The notes beneath the pieces were generated by a model. It saw only the letters and a program-made list of their open reading frames with translations. It ran no database searches and was not told the origin of the DNA. Positions 63,330 to 64,000 of a DNA stretch of 64,000 nucleotides are shown here, one piece after another (within the stretch, counting starts at the first letter, position 1; each line of letters starts with the position of its first letter). A program made the position numbers and the translations under genes. The stretch comes from Bacillota bacterium (lineage in GTDB: Bacteria; Bacillota; Clostridia; Oscillospirales; Ruminococcaceae), in NCBI GenBank assembly GCA_023433405.1, contig JAEZCT010000050.1, positions 80,578-144,577 of the forward strand, read 5' to 3'.

Positions 63330-63371
63330 GAGCTGGAATAAAAGAATATTACAAGTATGGATTAATGAGGG

Positions 63372-63652
63372 GTCATCCGCACCCCCTTCACACAGCAGCC
63401 TGCCCTCTGCGAGGGTCTGCCCCGGGGCAAGTCGCGTTCCGGAGGGCAGAGCCAGTAAAGGAGCTGCCTGCAGCTTTTCAAGGATGCGCACAGACTTCTT
63501 GGTGCCGCACAGCACGGCATCTTCCCGGCAAAAATAGGTCATTGTACCTTGTCTCCCCCTATCCCCATAGCCTCGGTGGTCAGGTCAAGATAGGGCGCAT
63601 CCTCCAAAATCAGCCGGTCGAGCGTATCATCAGGGATATATAAGTTCTGCTG
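63372..63652 (-). pseudogene. modD: modD remnant, frameshifted and truncated
   Basis: ModD is a nicotinate-nucleotide-pyrophosphorylase-like protein of molybdate loci. From 63646 leftward the frame reads NLYIPDDTLDRLILEDAPYL and DLTTEAMGIGGDKVQ, then a stop at 63541. The homology continues one base out of frame as MTYFCREDAVLCGTKKSVRI and LPSGTRLAPGQTL. One missing A in CAATGA would restore the frame. Similarity ends near 63372, at roughly a quarter of the normal protein, just before the glycosyltransferase terminator. No start codon is evident. Confidence 0.75.
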
Positions 63653-63692
63653 CCCCCTTTTATACAATAAAGCAATAAATGCATACCACAAC

Positions 63693-64000
63693 TCAGGTCT
63701 CGGCAATGATGGAGCCGGTGCCTCTCAGGTCGTAATCTCCCATGCCCTGCAGCATCGAGCGGTATTCCTGCGAGCGTATGACCTCCAGGGCAAAGGCAAA
63801 AGTCGGCTTGCCCAGGTCCTCTTTTTTAATCACCAGATCGTAGCTTTCCTCCTGAACGGGTACAAACTCAAGCCCTGTAAACAGACGGACGGCGGATTGT
63901 GTTCCTATGCCGAAATCGGCGCCGCCTTTTGCCACAACCCCCGCCACGGCCAGATGGGAGAAGCACTCCCTGCGATAGCCCGAAACCTGAGAGCTGGGGA
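63693..64000 (-). CDS. Molybdate-type substrate-binding (PBP-like) domain protein, C-terminal part
   Basis: The open frame enters at 64000 and ends at the TGA 63695-63693. It reads SGYRRECFSHLAVAGVVAKG, GADFGIGTQSA, then GLEFVPV and ESYDLVIKKEDL. This is the end of the PBP-like domain found fused to HTH regulators or to MoeA-like proteins in molybdate/tungstate loci. The upstream part is outside the window, so the full architecture is unknown. The adjacent modD remnant supports a molybdenum or tungsten context. Confidence 0.75.
   Translation of the reverse strand, partial: PSSQVSGYRRECFSHLAVAGVVAKGGADFGIGTQSAVRLFTGLEFVPVQEESYDLVIKKEDLGKPTFAFALEVIRSQEYRSMLQGMGDYDLRGTGSIIAET

Noticed and set aside
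1..64000. CRISPR arrays, tRNA or rRNA genes, prophage or complete IS elements
   Set aside because: No regularly spaced direct repeats, cloverleaf-like segments, transposase or phage genes were found by reading the window.

Overview
The window reads as chromosomal DNA of a GC-rich, spore-forming, anaerobic member of the Clostridia, most likely Oscillospiraceae/Ruminococcaceae (inference). The basis is the stage II sporulation protein SpoIID, Firmicutes-style expression signals (strong Shine-Dalgarno sites, many GTG/TTG starts, a T-box, a yybP-ykoY riboswitch, an L10 leader), acetate kinase, and a gram-positive type oligosaccharide ABC uptake locus. No rRNA, tRNA or CRISPR array was found.

Layout. 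1-7 kb: start of an exported protein (left edge), citrate synthase, spoIID, and a leftward metG-tatD-DUF6199 group. 7-16 kb: YetF/DUF421 membrane protein, YbaK-type deacylase, DUF3810 membrane metallopeptidase, a full-length P-type ATPase homologue whose catalytic and ion-binding motifs are all altered, phosphohexomutase, and rpmE behind a structured leader. 16-23 kb: yigZ, dgt, dnaG-rpoD, an Rrf2 regulator, a CDF metal exporter and an AraC regulator. 23-36.5 kb: T-box-controlled alaS, then hinT, a phosphoribosyltransferase, comEC, tsaE, tsaB and upp; a DUF4380 protein, tmcAL and ackA. 36.5-41.7 kb: an unassigned HTH protein divergent from a small unknown gene across a palindrome-containing promoter region, a manganese-riboswitch-controlled mntP, and an MFS transporter. 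41.8-47.4 kb: leftward ddl-murI-DUF1934-argS plus a homocysteine-methyltransferase-like protein without its zinc cysteines. 47.9-51.7 kb: rpmG-secE-nusG-rplK-rplA and rplJ-rplL. 51.9-61.4 kb: a carbohydrate locus (esterase, AraC regulator, two LplB/YtcP-type permeases, lipoprotein binding protein, GH105, GH112) that fits uptake and phosphorolysis of rhamnogalacturonan-derived oligosaccharides. 61.4-64 kb: an esterase-gene scar, a GT4 glycosyltransferase, a frameshifted and truncated modD remnant, and the end of a molybdate-type substrate-binding-domain protein.

The main non-genic structure is a family of about 100-bp palindromic miniature elements (MITE-like), with at least eight copies in the window. 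They have TACTAWT ends and 3-bp TAA/TTA target duplications. One insertion is proven by an uninterrupted paralogous site inside the window. The two arms co-vary between copies. The most unusual coding observation is the intact 880-codon P-type ATPase in which DKTGT, TGES, GDGxND, PEGL and the M6 Asp are all substituted.
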